From Psychroserpens sp. SPM9 (GTDB taxonomy: Bacteria > Bacteroidota > Bacteroidia > Flavobacteriales > Flavobacteriaceae), in assembly GCF_025153525.1 (NCBI RefSeq), contig NZ_JANZNR010000006.1:1-64000 (forward strand): 64,000 nucleotides of DNA, given 5' to 3'. Both the position numbers and the translations under genes were made by a program. Within the stretch, counting starts at the first letter, position 1; every line of letters starts with the position of its first letter. A model generated the notes under the pieces. The model was not told where the DNA came from. It was given only the letters and a program-made list of their open reading frames with translations, and ran no database searches. Positions 10,253 to 19,216 of the stretch are shown one piece after another.

Positions 10253-11665
10253 TTATTGTAATGCTACAATAAGCTGTTCTAATGATAGTTCTTGCTGTTC
10301 TCCAGAAGCCATATTTTTAAGCGTGTAAGTATTGGATTGGAGTTCAGAGTCTCCCAGCAATACCAAATACGGAATCTGACGTTTGTTAGCATAATTAAAT
10401 TGCTTCTTTGTATTTTTCTGATCTGGAAACAACTCCGCACTAATCCCTTGCTCACGAAGCACCTTTATCGCTTTCATACTCGCCATAGCTTCAGCTTGTC
10501 CAAAATTGATGAATAAAACTTTAACCGTATTTGTAATTGTTTCTGGAAATAATCCCAAATCTTCCAAGACCAAAGCGATCCGGTCTAATCCAAAACTAAT
10601 ACCAACGCCACTTACATTTTTTAATCCGAAGATTCCTGTCAAATCATCATAACGACCACCTCCACCTATGGATCCCATTTTTACACCTTCGGGAGCTGCC
10701 ACTTCAAAAATGGCGCCTGTGTAATAATTTAAGCCTCGCGCCAAGGTCACATCCAATTGCAGTTTTGCGGTTTTTAAACCTAATGTTTGAATGCCTTGAT
10801 TGATAAATTCTAATTCTTCAATTCCTTTTTTTCCTTCTTCGGAAGTACTTAGTATGGCTTTTAATTCATTTATCTGAGCACCAAAATCACCTTTTAAAGT
10901 AAACAAGGGCTGAAGCTTTGAAATACCTTCTTCAGAAATCCCCTTACTTCGCATTTCGTCTTTTACCTTCTCCTCTCCTATTTTATCCAGCTTATCCAAA
11001 GCCACCGTAAAATCGATAAGTTTATCATGAGCGCCAATCACTTCAGCAATGCCTGATAGTATTTTACGGTTGTTAATTTTTATCGTAACACCGTTTAAAC
11101 CTAAGGCTGTAAATACCGAATCATATAGCTGAACAAATTCTACTTCCTGCCACAATGAATCAGAACCAACAACATCGGCATCACATTGGTAGAATTCTCT
11201 GAAACGTCCTTTTTGCGGACGATCAGCTCTCCAAACAGGCTGAATTTGATAGCGCTTAAACGGAAAATCAATCTCGTTTTGGTGTTGTACAACATAGCGT
11301 GCAAACGGAACAGTAAGATCGTAACGGAGTGCTTTTTCTGAAATATGCTTAGTAACAAAATTAGTTTCAATAGCATAAAAAGGATTTAAATCACCTGAAA
11401 ATGTTTCATCAGACAATTCTTTAACCACATTTTTAAACTTGTCAAAATAATCTCCAGAATTCAATATCTTAAAAATCAAGCGATCGCCTTCGTCACCATA
11501 TTTCCCCATCAAAGTCTCTGAGTTTTCAAAACTTGGCGTTTCAATGGGCTGAAATCCGAAAACTTCAAACTCGCGACGAATGGTGTTAAATATATAGTTG
11601 CGTTTTGCCACCTCTTGCGGATTAAAATCTCTGGTGCCTTTTGGGATGCTTGGTTTTTGTGCCAT
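10253..11665 (-). CDS. hisS: Histidine--tRNA ligase
   Basis: A 470-aa class II aminoacyl-tRNA synthetase that charges tRNA-His with histidine. It begins with the family signature PKGTRDF (about residues 8-14). Motif 2 is seen near [17 protein letters not shown], the histidine-binding motif near [15 protein letters not shown], and the motif 3 region as GGGRYDDL and [11 protein letters not shown]-terminal anticodon-binding domain follows. Length is normal for the Bacteroidota form. The ATG at 11665 places the conserved N-terminus correctly. The gene is monocistronic, with a structured leader upstream. Confidence 0.97.
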   Translation of the reverse strand: MAQKPSIPKGTRDFNPQEVAKRNYIFNTIRREFEVFGFQPIETPSFENSETLMGKYGDEGDRLIFKILNSGDYFDKFKNVVKELSDETFSGDLNPFYAIETNFVTKHISEKALRYDLTVPFARYVVQHQNEIDFPFKRYQIQPVWRADRPQKGRFREFYQCDADVVGSDSLWQEVEFVQLYDSVFTALGLNGVTIKINNRKILSGIAEVIGAHDKLIDFTVALDKLDKIGEEKVKDEMRSKGISEEGISKLQPLFTLKGDFGAQINELKAILSTSEEGKKGIEELEFINQGIQTLGLKTAKLQLDVTLARGLNYYTGAIFEVAAPEGVKMGSIGGGGRYDDLTGIFGLKNVSGVGISFGLDRIALVLEDLGLFPETITNTVKVLFINFGQAEAMASMKAIKVLREQGISAELFPDQKNTKKQFNYANKRQIPYLVLLGDSELQSNTYTLKNMASGEQQELSLEQLIVALQ

Positions 11666-11672
11666 AGTAAAT

Positions 11673-11735
11673 TTCCTGTGAAAGCAGGAATCTCATTTTT
11701 TTGTGCATTTAATGTTTCCGTCGGAAACAAAATGC
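11673..11735 (-). promoter_or_regulatory. Two hairpins in the hisS leader
   Basis: Hairpin A: TTCCTG (11673-11678) pairs with CAGGAA (11685-11690) and lies 7 bp upstream of the hisS ATG. Hairpin B: TGTTTCC (11713-11719) pairs with GGAAACA (11723-11729), extended by GCATTT/AAATGC flanks (11705-11735). No U run follows either on the minus strand, so they are not simple terminators. Hairpin A resembles the dispersed TTCCTGC...GCAGGAA palindromes found in many bacterial genomes. Confidence 0.5.
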
Positions 11736-11757
11736 GCTGAATTCATTTAATCAACCA

Positions 11758-11765
11758 CAAAAATA
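11758..11765 (-). promoter_or_regulatory. -7 element of the hisS promoter
   Basis: The minus strand reads TATTTTTG, a full match to TAnnTTTG, about 93 bp before the hisS ATG. No clear TTG -33 element is seen at the usual distance. If used, it gives a leader of roughly 85 nt containing both hairpins. Confidence 0.45.
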
Positions 11766-11867
11766 TTATATTTTTTATGGGGAAACAGAACTTATTTTAA
11801 TTTTATAGTAACTTTATAGGTGTTTTGTAGTCTTATTATAAAACGCAACCCACTTTAGAAATTCTAT

Positions 11868-13106
11868 ATGTTTTCATTAGTTAAAGAAAATATTCGTATT
11901 GCCTTTGATTCTATTAAGAGTCAATTACTACGAACCATACTTACCGTTTTAATAATAGCTATTGGTATTACTGCCTTAGTGGGAATTTTAAGTGCCGTTT
12001 CTGCTTTAGAAAACACCATTTCCAGTGACTTTTCGTCCATGGGAGCCAATACTTTTAATATTCAACGTTATGATTTTACGTCGCAACGTCGCTCTGATAA
12101 TGAGCAAAAAATAAATCCGGTTATCAATTACAGACAAGTTAAAACCTTTGAAGAAGAATACGATTTTCCGTTTACAAATACGTCGGTATCCTTCTTAGGC
12201 ACCCGAAGTGCAGAGGTTAAATACGAAAATGAAAAAACCGATCCTGAAGTCCAAGTCTACGGAATTAACGAAAACTTCATTTCTAATTCCGGATTGGAAG
12301 TCGAACTAGGTCGCGGTTTAAATTATTTTGATGTTGAAAATAGTAATAGTGTTTGTGTGATTGGTAGTGACCTTCGTAAGGCTTTGTTGAGCGATGTGAA
12401 CCCGATAAATCAAACCATAAGCATTAGAGGCGCTAAGTTTAAAGTGATTGGTGTGCTCAAAGAAAAAGGCTCCACTTTTGGAAACAATCAAGATTTAAGA
12501 GTTTTAATGCCACTTCAAAAAGCGAGAACCATTTTTACCAATCCCAACATTAATTATAGTTTGAGTGTTAAAACGGATAAAAAAGACATGCTCGAAGGCG
12601 CTCAAGATGAAGCCATTTTATTATTCAGAAATATTAGAGGTCTTAATCCTGTTGAAGACAATGATTTTGGTATCGAACGCAGTGATGATTTAATTAATAG
12701 AATTGGCTCAATTACAGGTGTATTGTCTTCTGTAGCTTGGGTGATTAGTATCATTACAATTTTTGGATCGACCATTGCATTGCTTAATATGATGCTGGTT
12801 TCGGTGACCGAGCGCACACGTGAAATAGGTGTTAGAAAAGCCTTAGGAGCAAAACGGAGTACAATAGCATTTCAGTTTTTTATTGAAACGATTATTATTG
12901 GACAATTGGGCGGATTACTAGGAATTATCCTCGGTATTCTTATTGGTTATATTTTCGCAGCAGCTGTTGGTTTTAATTTTGTAATTCCGTGGAGTGCGAT
13001 GATTTGGGCCTCTGTGATTACCTTTATTGTTGCGGTGATTTCTGGGTCTTATCCTGCAAATAAAGCTGCAAAACTGGATCCTGTTGAATCATTACGTTAT
13101 GAATAA
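11868..13106 (+). CDS. ABC transporter permease, MacB/FtsX type
   Basis: A 412-aa inner-membrane permease. An N-terminal transmembrane helix (about residues 20-42) is followed by a large periplasmic MacB_PCD domain (about 45-265) and an FtsX domain with three helices (about 285-400), including the signature ERTREIGVRKALGAKR. Such permeases couple an ABC ATPase to transport or mechanotransmission across the envelope. No ATPase or membrane-fusion protein is adjacent, so the partner must be elsewhere. An AraC-type regulator starts 9 bp downstream and is probably co-transcribed. The substrate is unknown. Confidence 0.9.
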   Translation: MFSLVKENIRIAFDSIKSQLLRTILTVLIIAIGITALVGILSAVSALENTISSDFSSMGANTFNIQRYDFTSQRRSDNEQKINPVINYRQVKTFEEEYDFPFTNTSVSFLGTRSAEVKYENEKTDPEVQVYGINENFISNSGLEVELGRGLNYFDVENSNSVCVIGSDLRKALLSDVNPINQTISIRGAKFKVIGVLKEKGSTFGNNQDLRVLMPLQKARTIFTNPNINYSLSVKTDKKDMLEGAQDEAILLFRNIRGLNPVEDNDFGIERSDDLINRIGSITGVLSSVAWVISIITIFGSTIALLNMMLVSVTERTREIGVRKALGAKRSTIAFQFFIETIIIGQLGGLLGIILGILIGYIFAAAVGFNFVIPWSAMIWASVITFIVAVISGSYPANKAAKLDPVESLRYE

Positions 13107-13115
13107 AATTGCGTA

Positions 13116-14021
13116 ATGACCCTTTCTGAAGACCATATCAAACGTATTAATAAGGCACTTCATTATATTGAATCACATTTGGAGAGCGACTTATCCTTAG
13201 CGCATATTTCGAGCATTGCTCATTATTCTCCTTATCATTTTCATCGCGTATTTAAGCAATTCACAAAGGAAACTTTAAATAATTATGTTGCTAGAAAGCG
13301 GGTCGAAAAAGCTTCGGCAATCTTATTGCGCCAAAAGAATGTGAGCATCTCAGAGCTCTCCACGCAATTTGGTTTTACAAGTCATTCGTCATTTACAAGA
13401 GCCTTCAGAAAATTTTATGGCATGAGTCCGAGTGAATTCCGAAGACAAAGCAAAGGAAAATACAGCAAGATTCGTCAAACGAAAAGCAAGAACGGACAAA
13501 CCATCACAGATTTTGAGCCTTATGTTTGGACTTCAAATCAAAACACTACAACCCTAATGAGTTCACAAATTGAAGTAAAACACATAGACACCATTCATAC
13601 TGTTGGTATCACATGTATAGGAAAACAACACTTATCGCCTACAATTCACCGTTTAATAGAATGGGCTGGATCTCAAGGCTTACTAAGAGATTCAAAATTT
13701 AAAATAGCGACTGTTTTTTATGACAGTTTTAAAATTACTGCGCCAGACAAAGTACGCATGAGTGCCTGTTTAGTGGTGAACCAACCAACAACTACTGATG
13801 GCGAAGTAACTTCTATAACACTAAGTTCAGGATCGTCTATTAAAGGTCATTTTGAGATTGAGCCTCATGAGTTTCCTATGGTCTGGACAAATTTATTCAA
13901 ATGGATGAATGCGAATGGCTATCAAAAACGTGACGAACCACCTTTTGAAATTTATCATAACGATTTCAACACGCATCCAGAAAAAAAATGCCTTGTTGAT
14001 TTATACATTCCGGTAAAATAA
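13116..14021 (+). CDS. AraC-family regulator with C-terminal GyrI-like effector domain
   Basis: 301 aa. An N-terminal AraC/XylS DNA-binding domain occupies about residues 8-106 (two helix-turn-helix motifs; PYHFHRVFKQF and FGFTSHSSFTRAFRKFYG). A GyrI-like/BacT effector-binding domain follows (about 145-300), as in Rob and SbmC-linked regulators, which sense small hydrophobic or cationic compounds. The inverted order (HTH first) is typical of this subfamily. It starts 9 bp after the permease gene and may control it, by inference. Confidence 0.88.
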   Translation: MTLSEDHIKRINKALHYIESHLESDLSLAHISSIAHYSPYHFHRVFKQFTKETLNNYVARKRVEKASAILLRQKNVSISELSTQFGFTSHSSFTRAFRKFYGMSPSEFRRQSKGKYSKIRQTKSKNGQTITDFEPYVWTSNQNTTTLMSSQIEVKHIDTIHTVGITCIGKQHLSPTIHRLIEWAGSQGLLRDSKFKIATVFYDSFKITAPDKVRMSACLVVNQPTTTDGEVTSITLSSGSSIKGHFEIEPHEFPMVWTNLFKWMNANGYQKRDEPPFEIYHNDFNTHPEKKCLVDLYIPVK

Positions 14022-14030
14022 GACAATCAC

Positions 14031-14504
14031 TTACTTGCTTACCAGGTTTTCAAAATACTGATATAATTCGCCTTTAGTAATAACGGCACCTTCTTGAATT
14101 AGCTTGAACTTATCTGAACCTTTATCTTCAGAATAGTCTTTTTTAGCTGTGTAGAATTCGATATCATCCGACATTAAATTAGCTCTAAACCAGTCGTAGC
14201 CTTCTTTTGTCGTAACATCTATAGTAGGATTTTTAATCTTTAAGGCTATTAATCGCATATGTGTTTTAGTGCAATGAAAGAGGTGCAATTGTTGTGGCGA
14301 AATATGCTCTAAATAAACAACTTTAGAAAGCACGCCTTCCCAAATGAGATCACTAAACACATCCAGTTCTTGCTCTGCAACTTCGGGTTTATTAGCTTTT
14401 AAATCGGCCCATTCATCTGCAGTAATAGATTGTGTTGCTAAGAAATTGATAAATTCTTGATGTAATTCTTCAAATTGTTCTTTGGTGAGTCTTGAGTATT
14501 TCAT
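14031..14504 (-). CDS. Conserved flavobacterial protein, DUF6495-like
   Basis: 157 aa, soluble, acidic, with no signal peptide. The N-terminal pattern (YSRLTKEQFEELHQEFINFL and a following ITADEW) matches what I recall of the DUF6495 family, which is restricted to Bacteroidota and has no known function. The assignment is from memory. The gene lies downstream of the rplI terminator and converges on the AraC gene with a 9-bp gap. Confidence 0.7.
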   Translation of the reverse strand: MKYSRLTKEQFEELHQEFINFLATQSITADEWADLKANKPEVAEQELDVFSDLIWEGVLSKVVYLEHISPQQLHLFHCTKTHMRLIALKIKNPTIDVTTKEGYDWFRANLMSDDIEFYTAKKDYSEDKGSDKFKLIQEGAVITKGELYQYFENLVSK

Positions 14505-14574
14505 TTAAAATGTAATGCCTTTAATAATTATGTAGTATAATAACTTAAAATCGTGTAACCAAAATTTAGTATTG

Positions 14575-14603
14575 AAAAAGCCTCAGCAAAATGCTGAGGC
14601 TTT
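14575..14603 (-). terminator. Terminator of the rpsF-rpsR-rplI operon
   Basis: A perfect 12-bp stem (14577-14588 with 14592-14603; core GCCTCAGCA) and a 3-nt loop. On the minus strand it is followed by a U run. It lies 22 bp after the rplI stop. Confidence 0.9.
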
Positions 14604-14624
14604 AAGATATCATGTACTTTGAAA

Positions 14625-15086
14625 TTATGCTTCTGCAATAACTTCAAAAGTTAAATCAACTGTTACAGCTCTGTGTAATCTAATAACAGCTTCGTACTGA
14701 CCTAAACGTTTAATGTTACCACCAGTGATAGAGATAAATTTCTTATCGACATCGTGACCTTCATTTTTAAGTGCATTAGCTAAATCCATATTGGTAATAG
14801 AACCAAATAATTTATCACCTGCAGTAGCGCCTGTACCTGCTTTTGATGTTAATTTAATATCCAGAGATTTGATCGCTTCGGCTGTTTTTTCGGCTTCAGC
14901 AATGATTGTTTTCTCTTTATAAGCTCTTTGCTTTAAAGTTTCTTCTAAAACTTTTTTAGCAGATGACGTCGCCATAATAGCTTGTCCTTGAGGAATTAAA
15001 AAGTTTCTACCATAACCGTTCTTTACTGTTACAATATCGTCTTTAAATCCTAAGTTCTCAACGTCTTGTTTTAATATAAGTTCCAT
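14625..15086 (-). CDS. rplI: Large ribosomal subunit protein bL9
   Basis: 153 aa. The N-terminal domain has the L9 signature (ELILKQDVENLGFKDDIVTV, then the conserved GYGRNFLIP), followed by the long connecting helix and a C-terminal rRNA-binding domain. It is the last gene of the conserved rpsF-rpsR-rplI operon, 13 bp after rpsR, and is terminated by a strong hairpin. Confidence 0.97.
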   Translation of the reverse strand: MELILKQDVENLGFKDDIVTVKNGYGRNFLIPQGQAIMATSSAKKVLEETLKQRAYKEKTIIAEAEKTAEAIKSLDIKLTSKAGTGATAGDKLFGSITNMDLANALKNEGHDVDKKFISITGGNIKRLGQYEAVIRLHRAVTVDLTFEVIAEA

Positions 15087-15099
15087 AGTTATTGGTATT

Positions 15100-15396
15100 T
15101 TATTTTAATAAATCTGCTACGTAAGGCATTAACGCTAAGTGACGTGCACGCTTTACAGCTACAGATACTTTTCTTTGGTATTTTAATGATGTTCCTGTTA
15201 AACGTCTTGGTAAAATTTTACCTTGTTCGTTTACAAAACCAAGTAACCAATCTGGATCTTTGTAATCAACATACTTGATTCCAGATTTTTTAAAACGACA
15301 ATATTTCTTCGTTTTGCTAGTATCAATATTTAATGGTGTAAGATATCTAATCTCACCATCTTTTTTTCCTTTTGCTTGTTGTTCAATTGAAGACAT
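15100..15396 (-). CDS. rpsR: Small ribosomal subunit protein bS18
   Basis: 98 aa. The core [15 protein letters not shown], the later [14 protein letters not shown] and [13 protein letters not shown] are diagnostic for bS18. An N-terminal extension of about 20 residues is normal in Flavobacteriia. It starts 2 bp after the rpsF stop, so the two are translationally linked; S6 and S18 bind 16S rRNA as a pair. Confidence 0.97.
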   Translation of the reverse strand: MSSIEQQAKGKKDGEIRYLTPLNIDTSKTKKYCRFKKSGIKYVDYKDPDWLLGFVNEQGKILPRRLTGTSLKYQRKVSVAVKRARHLALMPYVADLLK

Positions 15397-15398
15397 AA

Positions 15399-15737
15399 TT
15401 ACGCTTTTTGTTTATCTCTGTTTCTTCTCTTTTCTGCCCAAGCAATCGCATGCTTGTCTAATTTTACTGTTAAGTAACGCATAAAACGCTCATCACGTCT
15501 AAACTCTACTTCTAATGGATTTACTACTTCTCCATCTACAGTGTACTCAAATAAGTGATAAAAACCACTTTTTTTGTTTTGGATTGGATAGGCTAATTTT
15601 TTTAAGCCCCAATCTTCTTTGGCTACCATCTTCGCTCCTCTAGAAACAAGAAAATCTTCATATTTCTTTACTGTTTCCTTTATCTGGTCATCAGATAAAA
15701 CGGGATTTAAGATGAAAACAGTTTCATAATGATTCAT
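15399..15737 (-). CDS. rpsF: Small ribosomal subunit protein bS6
   Basis: 112 aa. It begins [19 protein letters not shown], the standard S6 start, with conserved [10 protein letters not shown] and YHLFEY. It is the first gene of the ribosomal operon. A canonical flavobacterial promoter lies just upstream and gives a leader of only about 28 nt. Confidence 0.97.
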   Translation of the reverse strand: MNHYETVFILNPVLSDDQIKETVKKYEDFLVSRGAKMVAKEDWGLKKLAYPIQNKKSGFYHLFEYTVDGEVVNPLEVEFRRDERFMRYLTVKLDKHAIAWAEKRRNRDKQKA

Positions 15738-15770
15738 AAAAATCTATATTTATTGTGTTAAAAATGAGTG

Positions 15771-15801
15771 CAAAAATAACTATTATTTCTATTTCTGGCA
15801 A
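15771..15801 (-). promoter_or_regulatory. Promoter of the rpsF-rpsR-rplI operon
   Basis: On the minus strand: TTG (15801-15799), 20 bp, then TATTTTTG (15778-15771). Both elements and their spacing fit the flavobacterial consensus. The predicted start is near 15765. Confidence 0.7.
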
Positions 15802-15875
15802 CGTTTTTGTCTATAAAAATTTGAATACTTTAATTTTCTTAAAATTTTGTTAAAATTAACACTTTACCGATGTTT

Positions 15876-15907
15876 TTTGGTTTTTAACCGAATTTTTTGT
15901 ACTATTG
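15876..15907 (+). promoter_or_regulatory. Possible promoter of the orphan LytTR regulator
   Basis: TTTG (15876-15879), 20 bp, then TACTATTG (15900-15907), which differs from TAnnTTTG at one position. The start would be about 25 bp before the ATG at 15939. This supports the ATG over an in-frame TTG at 15897, which would lie upstream of the -7 element. Confidence 0.4.
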
Positions 15908-15938
15908 TCGATATCTTAACCTAAAATATAATAATGTT

Positions 15939-16634
15939 ATGACTTTAAACTGTGTAGTAGTTGATGATTCTGCGATTCAACGATTATCGATTGTAAAGTT
16001 AATTGAGAATCATTCCTCTCTTAACCTTATTGCAGAATACAGTAGCGCATTAGAGACCAAGAACGGGCTCAATACTCATAAAGTAGATTTAATCTTCTTA
16101 GATATTGAGATGCCTGTACTTAACGGTTTCGAACTGCTCGACGTACTCAACAACAAACCCCAAATTATTTTCGTTACAGGTAAAACTGAATACGCGTTTA
16201 AAGCTTTTAATTATGATGCAACCGACTACCTACAAAAGCCTATCACTAGGGAACGTTTTAATACGTCTGTAGAAAAAGCACTAGAGCAGCATAAACTTAA
16301 GCTGGATTTCAATGAAACGGATGGCGAACATATTTTCGTCAAAAGTAATTTGAAAAAACGAAAAGTTTACATCAAAGATATTAAATGGATTGAAGCACTT
16401 GGTGATTATGTAAAATTAGTTACTGAAGAAAACAGCTTAGTCGTTTTATCTACAATGAAAGCTTTCGAACAAGAATTACCAGAAGGTAAATTTTTAAGAA
16501 TCCATAAATCCTATATCGTCAACCTTGATAAGGTCGATAGATTTAACAGCAAAAACGTAGAAGTTGGCGCTTATGAGATTCCACTAAGTAGAAACAAGAA
16601 AACCCAACTTGTAGATGCTTTGAACAATATTTAA
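15939..16634 (+). CDS. LytTR-family response regulator (orphan)
   Basis: 231 aa from the ATG at 15939. An N-terminal receiver domain (VVVDDSAIQR start, phospho-acceptor Asp55 in FLDIEMP, Lys in the YLQKPI motif) is followed by a C-terminal LytTR DNA-binding domain (about 130-230; IKWIEALGDYVKL, FLRIHKSYIVNL). It acts as a phosphorylation-controlled transcription factor. No kinase gene is adjacent, so its partner is elsewhere. The longer reading frame from TTG 15897 adds 14 residues that are not part of the domain. Confidence 0.9.
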   Translation: MTLNCVVVDDSAIQRLSIVKLIENHSSLNLIAEYSSALETKNGLNTHKVDLIFLDIEMPVLNGFELLDVLNNKPQIIFVTGKTEYAFKAFNYDATDYLQKPITRERFNTSVEKALEQHKLKLDFNETDGEHIFVKSNLKKRKVYIKDIKWIEALGDYVKLVTEENSLVVLSTMKAFEQELPEGKFLRIHKSYIVNLDKVDRFNSKNVEVGAYEIPLSRNKKTQLVDALNNI

Positions 16635-16689
16635 AGGCCTTAAGACTTTTTAAGTTTGAAGATATAACGTTAGAAAACAACTAATTAAC

Positions 16690-19143
16690 TTAATAATTAT
16701 CGACATTTAAAATTACTCTTATTGCCCTAAAATCTTTTACACTCGAGAAGCTGTTATTAATTTTAATAATAGCTTCTTTTGTTTTTGCTAAGGATTGTTT
16801 CTGCGGAATTTTAACCAGAATATGCTTAAGATACTGATTCCTGATTCTTGCCACAGGCGGAAACTCTGGTCCCAATACATTAGCATCGAAAACCGTTCGT
16901 AACGATCGCGCATACCAATCGGCTCCAACATTCACACGATTATAATCTTTATGTTTCAACGTAATTTTAATCATTCTGAAAATTGGCGGATACTTATAAA
17001 TATGCCGTTCATTTAATTGCTCTTCAAACATCTCAACATAAGCATTCGTAGAGACTTGCTGCAGTATATTGTGATACGGATTGTATGTTTGAATCAATAC
17101 TTTACCACGTTCCTTTGTTCGTCCTGCTCTACCTGACACTTGAGCCATTAACTGATAGCTGCGCTCATGAGCTCTAAAATCTGGAAAATTCAGCATATTA
17201 TCTGCATTCATAATTCCAACCAGTTTCACATTTCTAAAATCCAAACCTTTAGTCAGCATTTGCGTTCCGACTAAAATATCGATTTCGCCTTGCTCCAAAG
17301 CGGTTATAATTTTTTCATAACCATACTTACCTCGAGTTGTGTCTAAATCCATACGCGCCACATTATAATCGGGAAATAAGGCCTTGACCTCCTGCTCTAC
17401 CTGTTCGGTACCAAACCCTTTAGAATCGAGTTCAACACTACCACAAGCGTCACAGGTTTTAGGCATCACTGTATGATAACCGCAATAGTGACAACGCAAC
17501 TGATTTTTATATTGATGAAAGGTTAAACTCACATCACAATTAGGACATTGTGGTGAATGTCCGCAAGTTTGACATTCTACAATAGGCGAGAATCCACGTC
17601 GGTTTTGAAATAAGATAATTTGATGATTGGTCTTCAAAGTTTCGGTCATTTCTTCAATGAGCCGATCACTAAAATGACCTTGCATGCGTTTTCGCTTATG
17701 TTTGTCTTTAATATCAACCAATTCAACATCTGGCATCATCACATTATTATAACGATGCTGCAATTCCACCAAACCATATTTACCCTGTTTGGCATTGTAA
17801 TAACTTTCTAAGCTTGGCGTCGCTGAGCCTAAAAGCGTTTTACTTTTGAATATACTTGCCAATACAATGGCTGTATCACGGGCGTGATATCGTGGTGCAG
17901 GATCAAACTGTTTGTACGACGACTCATGTTCTTCATCAACGATGATTAATCCTAAATTCTGAAAAGGCAAAAGTACCGAAGAACGCGCTCCTAAAATCAC
18001 CTGTGCTGTTGGTGCGTTTTGCAAGACATTGTTCCAAACCTCAACACGTTCGTGGGATGAATATTTACTGTGGAATACTGCTACTTTCTCTCCGAAATAA
18101 TTCTGAAGACGTTCTACTAATTGTGTGGTCAATGCAATTTCAGGGAGCAAATACAATACCTGCTTATTAGCATTGATTTGCGCTTCAATGAGTTTGACAT
18201 AAATCTCAGTTTTACCTGAAGATGTAACACCATGAAGCAATGTAATGTTTTGATTTTCAAAAGATTCTAACACTTCATTTAAAGCAATTTCCTGATAATC
18301 ATTGAGCTGTTTGGAGTCTTCATTATCATCGCCATCATATTGCACACGATCTATTTGTATGTGATACTCTTCTAGAATTCCTTTATCAATAAGCGCTTTT
18401 ATGATGCTTGAAGACGCTCCACTTTCCGAAGACAAATCAGTTACTTTTACAGGTTTTTTAGTTTGTGCCGAAACCGAGAACAAGGTCATCACCACATCAC
18501 GTTGTTTTGGTGCCCGACTTAATTCTTCCATTAAATTCTGAAGTGCTTTTTCTGAAGAAAACTTAGAACTCAACTTTACATACCGAACTAATTTTGGTTT
18601 GTATTTCTCATAGATTTCTTCCTGAACTGAAATCGCATTTTTTTCCAGCAAACGTTTAATAACCGGCAACACGTTTTTCTTGTCCAGAATAGACATTAAA
18701 TCCTGTATTTTTAATGAAGACTGATGGTGCAATGCTTCATAAATCACAAACTCATCATCTTTCAGGTCTTCATCATTGATGACGATATCTTCATTTTTAC
18801 TAATTACAGTCTCACTTTCGAGTATAAAAGCACTAGGTAAAGCAGCACGCATCACATCGCCAAGCGTACACATATAATACTTGGAGATCCATTGCCAGTG
18901 CTTCAACTGTTCTGTAGTAACTAAAGGCGTTTCATCAAGTATTTGATGAATCTCCTTCGCTTCATAAGCAGAAGGTGCTTTATCATGAATATCAAGGACT
19001 AATGCTGTGTAAATCTTTGTTTTTCCGAAGGGAACAGACACACGAATCCCTGGTTTTAGAAAATCAGCTTCAGCCTTGGTAATGGCATAAGTAAAGCTCT
19101 TTTCTAAAGGAATTGGAAGAATGACATTGATAAAATGACCCAT
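16690..19143 (-). CDS. priA: Primosomal protein N' (replication restart helicase PriA)
   Basis: 817 aa. A 3'-DNA-binding domain at the N-terminus (about 1-100, ending near PFGKTKIYTALVLDIH) is followed by a winged-helix region and a superfamily 2 helicase core: Walker A in GVTSSGKTEIY, Walker B in IIVDEEH, and the following SYKQFDPAPRYHARD. A zinc-binding insertion has paired CxxC motifs (CQTCG, CPNCD, CHYCG, CDACG). Motifs V and VI are seen as GTQMLTKGLDF and QVSGRAGR. It reloads the replisome at stalled forks. Full length. The -7 element ends only 4 bp before the ATG, so the mRNA may be leaderless. Confidence 0.97.
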   Translation of the reverse strand: MGHFINVILPIPLEKSFTYAITKAEADFLKPGIRVSVPFGKTKIYTALVLDIHDKAPSAYEAKEIHQILDETPLVTTEQLKHWQWISKYYMCTLGDVMRAALPSAFILESETVISKNEDIVINDEDLKDDEFVIYEALHHQSSLKIQDLMSILDKKNVLPVIKRLLEKNAISVQEEIYEKYKPKLVRYVKLSSKFSSEKALQNLMEELSRAPKQRDVVMTLFSVSAQTKKPVKVTDLSSESGASSSIIKALIDKGILEEYHIQIDRVQYDGDDNEDSKQLNDYQEIALNEVLESFENQNITLLHGVTSSGKTEIYVKLIEAQINANKQVLYLLPEIALTTQLVERLQNYFGEKVAVFHSKYSSHERVEVWNNVLQNAPTAQVILGARSSVLLPFQNLGLIIVDEEHESSYKQFDPAPRYHARDTAIVLASIFKSKTLLGSATPSLESYYNAKQGKYGLVELQHRYNNVMMPDVELVDIKDKHKRKRMQGHFSDRLIEEMTETLKTNHQIILFQNRRGFSPIVECQTCGHSPQCPNCDVSLTFHQYKNQLRCHYCGYHTVMPKTCDACGSVELDSKGFGTEQVEQEVKALFPDYNVARMDLDTTRGKYGYEKIITALEQGEIDILVGTQMLTKGLDFRNVKLVGIMNADNMLNFPDFRAHERSYQLMAQVSGRAGRTKERGKVLIQTYNPYHNILQQVSTNAYVEMFEEQLNERHIYKYPPIFRMIKITLKHKDYNRVNVGADWYARSLRTVFDANVLGPEFPPVARIRNQYLKHILVKIPQKQSLAKTKEAIIKINNSFSSVKDFRAIRVILNVDNY

Positions 19144-19147
19144 GCCT

Positions 19148-19155
19148 CAAAGGTA
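19148..19155 (-). promoter_or_regulatory. -7 element next to the priA start codon
   Basis: The minus strand reads TACCTTTG, a full match to TAnnTTTG, ending 4 bp before the priA ATG. Transcription would begin at or very near the start codon. No clear -33 element is seen at the standard distance. Confidence 0.4.
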
Positions 19156-19167
19156 ATAGGTTTGCAC

Positions 19168-19197
19168 AAAAAAACCATCGTAGTTAGCGATGGTTTT
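19168..19197 (-). terminator. Terminator of the three-gene secreted-protein operon
   Basis: A 10-bp stem, AAAACCATCG (19171-19180) with its complement (19188-19197), and a 7-nt loop. The minus strand continues with a U run. It separates the operon ending at 19217 from priA. Confidence 0.9.
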
Positions 19198-19216
19198 TAA
19201 GAGACTGCTCGTAAAA

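Noticed and set aside
15897-15938. TTG start 14 codons upstream in the orphan LytTR regulator
   Set aside because: It lies upstream of the predicted -7 element and the extra residues are not part of the receiver domain.
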